A DNA stretch of 17,734 nt from an uncultured Lachnospiraceae bacterium. GTDB taxonomy: Bacteria > Bacillota_A > Clostridia > Lachnospirales > Lachnospiraceae. Positions within the stretch are counted from its first letter, which is position 1. Each line of letters opens with the position of its first letter. The notes under the pieces are model-generated. The model was not told the DNA's origin. It did not search any database and saw only the letters and a list, made by a program, of their open reading frames with translations. Positions 14,818 to 17,734 of this stretch are shown one piece after another. Location of the stretch: the NCBI GenBank assembly GCA_910585655.1, contig CAJUFW010000057.1, forward strand, positions 1 to 17,734. The letters are read 5' to 3'. The position numbers were made by a program, and so were the translations under genes.

Positions 14818-15385
14818 ACAAGCTGAAATGCCACAAGCCCTACGGAGTAATTTAGACAAATGGCATTGGGGCAGCTATGGCTGGGTTTCACCTGCTAGCC
14901 TTATTTTTACTGCTACCTGGAGAAAATATTTTTATCCTCATCAGGATTGCTGTAAAATTTGGGCAAAAGATGAAACGAATCATCCAATTGAAGGCGGATA
15001 TAGTATTCGTTCTGAAGACGAATCCATTACCATCCCTCTTCTCGCCAAGTATGACTTATGTCATGGCTACTGCTCTCCCAATTCTGGTATGCAGGGAAGC
15101 CGCGCTATCGAAAAAATGCGTAACTTAAAAAGATTAAACACCAATTTTGACAACGCGCAAAGAACTATAATACTAATTGCCAAAAATATCCGTAAAAAAC
15201 GTCTTGATGCCAATGCTGCTCTTCGGCAAGGAACTGCCGATACTTTCTCTCTGTTAGACTTTTTAAACAAAACTGCCGATCCGGAGCTTACAAAATGTGT
15301 GGCAGCAGCCTGTTTTGATTCGATTTATAAAAACAACGGTCTTTCTGTAGGAGGCGTTTCGGATTATAAGACGGCAAAGTCTTAG
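14756..15385 (+). pseudogene. Type II restriction endonuclease, N-terminal part (frame lost before ExK)
   Basis: The first 209 codons of a restriction endonuclease gene, starting at ATG 14756 with AGGAG 9 nt upstream and overlapping the controller gene. Recognisable blocks are HWGSYGWVSPASLIFTATW, GGYSIRSEDESITIPLLAKY, a GMQGSRAIEKMRNLKRLN segment and GLSVGGVSD with the presumed first catalytic acid D203. The frame then reads four codons past YK and stops at TAG 15383-15385. One additional base near 15368-15370 would continue it into the next frame and complete a PD-(D/E)XK site. Identification as the endonuclease rests on this reconstructed site and on its position between controller and methyltransferase. 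A distant likeness to the SacI-type endonuclease family is possible but unproven. As written it should be inactive. Confidence 0.75.
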
Positions 15386-15756
15386 CCGCTATTGAAGTAA
15401 AGGATAAAACACAAACGATAGATTGGAATAATATCGACCGTGCCAAACTTATTCTAACCGCACATCCCGATCTGTGCCACTTTATTTTTGTCCTAGAAAA
15501 AAGAGAGTCTACGGTTACGGATATCATTCAGGAAATGCTTTGTTCCAAACAATTTCAAACTGCAATATGTCAGAAAATCACCTTTCTTTCTATGCACGAT
15601 TTATATTTATTGGCTCTTTCTGCCAGTAAAGAAACAACGATTGCCTCTAAAACTGGCTATTATCTTTCCGAAGCTCCTGCCATAAAACCCGAAACAAAAG
15701 CCGCATGGCTAAAAGAGGCTGCAAAACAAGAGACTAACCTTCTTTCCAAAGAATAG
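15370..15756 (+). pseudogene. Type II restriction endonuclease, C-terminal part in the -1 frame
   Basis: In the frame one base behind, an ORF without its own start continues the protein: GACGGCAAAGTC encodes DGKV, then LAAIEVKDKTQ supplies E and K of the catalytic site (E at 15394-15396). About 115 further residues include HPDLCHFIFVLEKRES and FLSMHDLYLLALSAS. Joining both parts with one restored base gives about 333 residues with D203-x10-E214-x-K216, a normal size and spacing for PD-(D/E)XK enzymes. The stop at 15754-15756 lies within the 3' end of the convergent methyltransferase gene, a 23-bp overlap. Confidence 0.7.
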
Positions 15757-16636
15757 TCGGTTTTACAGAAGGAGGCATCGTAAACGGATAACAAACCCGA
15801 AAATACTGTTCCGGAATCGTTTGATTGGTATGATGCGTCCTTACATCATAACCAGCCTCCCTTATCCACTTCAATTTCCTTGTTGCTTCTGTCGTATCCC
15901 TGCCGATTTGCTCATAGGGCAATAGCTGACTACTCCACTCCGTATCTAACGCCATTTTTTGAAACTCTATCAGCTCTGAAGTGATATTACTAGAAAATGA
16001 AATGGTAAATTTGGGATATGGCTCTGTAAAATGCCCATACAGAGGCAGCAAGGAATCGTAGGAAGATAATGCTCCGACTGCCATATGAATTTCATCCCAC
16101 ATCAGTTTCAAATATTCCTCTTTCCAAACGTCTGTAAACATAATGGCAGAAACTGTCAGAAAAGAAGTAGTTACGGTTCCCTTAAACGTTAGCGTTAGCT
16201 CTGCGCTTTTTTTCCTGCTGTTATTTGCCGCAATCTGAAGCGTTACATGACCGTCCTTAGCCTTCCATATCATGCTGTATTCTTTGAATTGTCGCTCTTT
16301 TTGGAACTCAGTATACTCTGTCCCTGTCATCTGACTTAAATCAGAATAGCTTTTTACCTTTTTCGCTCGTGACTTCTTCGCCTGAATTCCTTTTCTTTTG
16401 TCAAATGTTAAGGTTTGCCCTTCTGCAATCAAAGGGATTTCAAACTCTCTTCTTCCTTCTATTTGGAAACGCAACGCTTTTCCTATCTGCTCCGCAACCA
16501 TTGGGCAAACCGAATTTCCTATTTGCTTTACTCCCTCTGTATAGGTCTGTTCTATCACAAACTCTTTTGGAAAACCCTGCAACCGTTGTAACTCTGCAAT
16601 CGTACATTTTCTATTTTTCCAGTGAAATGGTCCATC
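15734..16636 (-). pseudogene. DNA cytosine-5 methyltransferase, C-terminal part with long extension
   Basis: Frame open from 16636 to the stop at 15734, about 300 codons. It begins DGPFHWKNRKCTIAELQRLQ, then the motif IX segment RLQGFP and motif X QIGNSVCPMVAEQIG, which completes the methyltransferase fold. It is out of frame with the N-terminal part, and a TAA lies directly upstream in this frame, so it cannot be read through. After motif X follow about 240 residues not needed for methylation, starting RFQIEGRREFEIPL, with KKSRAKKVKSYSDLS, FKEYSMIWKAKDGHVTLQIA and a C-terminal YDVRTHHTNQTIPEQYFRV. No family or PD-(D/E)XK motif was recognised in this extension. An internal ATG at 16582 could start a fragment, but this would lack the catalytic motifs. 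Confidence 0.72.
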
Positions 16637-17433
16637 TTATAAAGAAAATTTGAAAATTTGGATCTCCATGCAAATTGCGGGTTCGGATGTCCCATTTCCT
16701 CCGTATAAAATCTATAATTTTCTCCTGGCGGAATATCTGCAAGCAAATGCCCATATTTCCCACCATATGGCACAACGGTTTCTGCTTCCTCCTGAATATC
16801 TAAAATGGCTTCCCTTACTGTTATATAGTTTCTTTTTTGAGGTGAATCAGAACCATAAATTGGAAGCGGAAAACGAAACTTCAACTCCAAATCCTTTCGT
16901 ACCCCTACTAAAAAAACTCGTTCTCTTAGTTGCGGCGCTCCGTAATCAGCAGCATTTAAAATCTGCCAAAATAAATCATATCCAATCTCTTCAAATGACT
17001 TTAGAATAATCCGAAAGTCCTCTCCTTTGTGAGCAGATAATATACCACGGACATTTTCAAATACAAATGCTTTTGGTTTAAAATACGCTACATAATTACC
17101 ATAATATTCAAATAACGTACCTCTTAAATCATCAATGCCTGCCACCCCTCCTGCCCTTCTACCAGCAGCGGAAAAGCTTTGGCATGGAGGTCCGCCTACA
17201 ATATAATCTACGTTTCCTTTATAAAAATCTTCTGGCGCCAGCTTGGTAATATCTCTTGGCACTATCTTCTTTTCTTTTGCTCCAAGCAGCTTTTTATTAT
17301 GGTTTAATGTTTCACAACATTTTTTATCCCATTCCAATGTCCTAGCAAAGGAAAAACCACACCTTGCCATACCAACTTCAAATCCGCCTATTCCAGAAAA
17401 CAAACTTAACGCAACAACACCTTTTTCTGACAT
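16555..17433 (-). pseudogene. DNA cytosine-5 methyltransferase, N-terminal catalytic part (frame lost before motif IX)
   Basis: Start ATG 17433 behind GGAAGG. Cytosine-5 methyltransferase motifs are clear: I, LFSGIGGFEVGM (S-adenosylmethionine binding); IV, GGPPCQSFS with catalytic C84; VI, ENVRG (126-130); VIII, QLRERVFLVGVR (168-179). The target-recognition region follows, with IPPGENYRFY and WRSKFSNFLYK. From about residue 267 the sequence leaves the family pattern and stops after 292 residues; motifs IX and X are in another frame (see the adjoining entry). It would protect DNA against the neighbouring endonuclease if intact. It is on the opposite strand to controller and endonuclease and convergent with them. 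A palindrome like the controller operator lies 52 bp upstream of its start. Confidence 0.85.
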
Positions 17434-17462
17434 TTTAACCTTCCTCTCGGACGATTTCCCAA

Positions 17463-17614
17463 AACTTTCCTATCATATGAAAAAGAATTCCACAAAGTGG
17501 AATTCTCGCGCCGAGCGCGGTTGCCGAACGGCAACATCTTCCATGCGCGCGAGTGCGCATCCCCCGGAGGGCTTATTGTATGATAGGGAAGTTCGGAGAA
17601 CTTTCCTATCATAC
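17463..17614. repeat. Tandem stem-loop array bounded by AACTTTCCTATCATA repeats
   Basis: AACTTTCCTATCATA occurs at 17463-17477 and 17599-17613 and, inverted with one change, at 17579-17593. Between lie perfect small hairpins in a row: GAATTCCAC with GTGGAATTC around AAA (17485-17505), CGCGC-CGA-GCGCG (17507-17519), GTTGCCG-AA-CGGCAAC (17520-17535) and ATGCGC with GCGCAT around six bases (17543-17560). The end is a 17-bp stem with a GGA loop (17578-17614, one mismatch). The layout suggests a small non-coding mobile or modular palindromic element inserted next to the tRNA gene; relation to a known family cannot be decided here. Confidence 0.7.
17472..17505 (-). promoter_or_regulatory. Candidate methyltransferase promoter and palindromic operator
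   Basis: On the minus strand, TATGAT (17477-17472) lies 39 bp before the methyltransferase start codon. The -35 position falls inside the perfect palindrome at 17485-17505. The core TTCCACAAAGTGGAATT matches ATCCCCAAAGTGGAGTT before the controller gene at 14 of 17 positions. This would let the controller protein regulate the methyltransferase. The palindrome may instead be only a part of the stem-loop array. Confidence 0.4.
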
Positions 17615-17619
17615 AAAAA

Positions 17620-17661
17620 ATAATCCGAAACCGTCCCTCCGGGAACACTGCTTCGGATTAT
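17620..17661 (-). terminator. Rho-independent terminator of the tRNA-Leu transcript
   Basis: On the minus strand, ATAATCCGAA (17661-17652) pairs with TTCGGATTAT (17629-17620) around a loop with an inner TCCC/GGGA stem, and is followed by TTTTT. It starts 11 bp after the tRNA 3' end. Confidence 0.8.
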
Positions 17662-17671
17662 CCTTGCTTTA

Positions 17672-17734
17672 TGCGGGCGACAGGACTTGAACCTGCACGG
17701 TCTCCCACCAGAACCTAAATCTGGCGCGTCTGCC
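17672..17734 (-). tRNA. tRNA-Leu(UAG), 5' end beyond the window
   Basis: The last 63 nt of a tRNA on the minus strand. The anticodon stem CCAGA/TCTGG encloses TTTAGGT, giving anticodon UAG (17717-17715). A long variable arm (TGGGAGACCGTG) marks class II and, with the anticodon, leucine. The T-arm is CAGG-TTCAAGT-CCTG. The 3' acceptor strand CGCCCGC is followed by discriminator A and no encoded CCA. Its 5' acceptor half lies outside the window. Confidence 0.93.

Noticed and set aside
17406..17648. Minus-strand 80-codon ORF and plus-strand 126-codon ORF across the stem-loop array
   Set aside because: They run through perfect palindromes and the tRNA terminator, and the residues mirror each other on both strands; no coding signal.
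17672..17734. tRNA-Leu 3' end as attachment site of an integrative island
   Set aside because: I found no direct repeat of the tRNA 3' end on the other side of the restriction-modification genes and no integrase in the window; the upstream flank of the tRNA is not visible.

Overview
The window looks like chromosome from a spore-forming Clostridia member, most likely Lachnospiraceae-like. This rests on a CIRCE-controlled groESL operon, a SpoIID/LytB protein, a DarA-type cyclic-di-AMP receptor, strong AGGAGG ribosome binding sites and several TTG starts placed by them. Species cannot be fixed from this sequence alone.

Left part (1-3200): the 3'-truncated gene of a large degenerate helix-turn-helix regulator runs off the left edge on the minus strand. 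Its reading frame is broken at an A11 tract right after the apparent start codon. A SIMPL-domain protein lies behind it. A divergent, strongly promoted Rpn-type PD-(D/E)XK nuclease/transposase gene follows on the plus strand. A hairpin terminator separates it from the convergent groESL operon.

Middle (3200-8770): groEL and groES are on the minus strand behind a sigma-A promoter and a perfect CIRCE operator. Their 274-bp spacer holds two tandem hairpin-rich repeat units. A YihY/BrkB membrane protein is on the plus strand, possibly preceded by a 34-codon ORF coupled to it. It is convergent with a SpoIID/LytB gene, whose 3' coding end contains the YihY terminator.

Right-middle (8770-14352, all minus strand): a tightly packed four-gene Gld-type ABC operon encodes the ATPase, the permease, a GldG-like auxiliary protein and a DUF4340 protein. 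Upstream lie darA and a 76-residue gene of unknown function behind a good sigma-A promoter.

Right end (14400-17734): an A/T-rich type II restriction-modification locus. A controller-protein gene overlaps a PD-(D/E)XK endonuclease gene on the plus strand. Convergent to them is a cytosine-5 methyltransferase gene with an unusual C-terminal extension of about 240 residues. Both enzyme genes are frame-disrupted. The endonuclease is broken exactly between its catalytic D and ExK residues. The methyltransferase appears to have lost about 50 nt between the target-recognition region and motif IX. A candidate shared operator precedes the controller and methyltransferase genes. The locus ends in a string of perfect stem-loops bounded by a repeated AACTTTCCTATCATA motif, followed by the terminator and 3' part of a tRNA-Leu(UAG) gene.

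The most interesting items are the decayed restriction-modification system with its candidate operator, the stem-loop array, the tandem element between groES and groEL, and the poly-A frame break in the first regulator.
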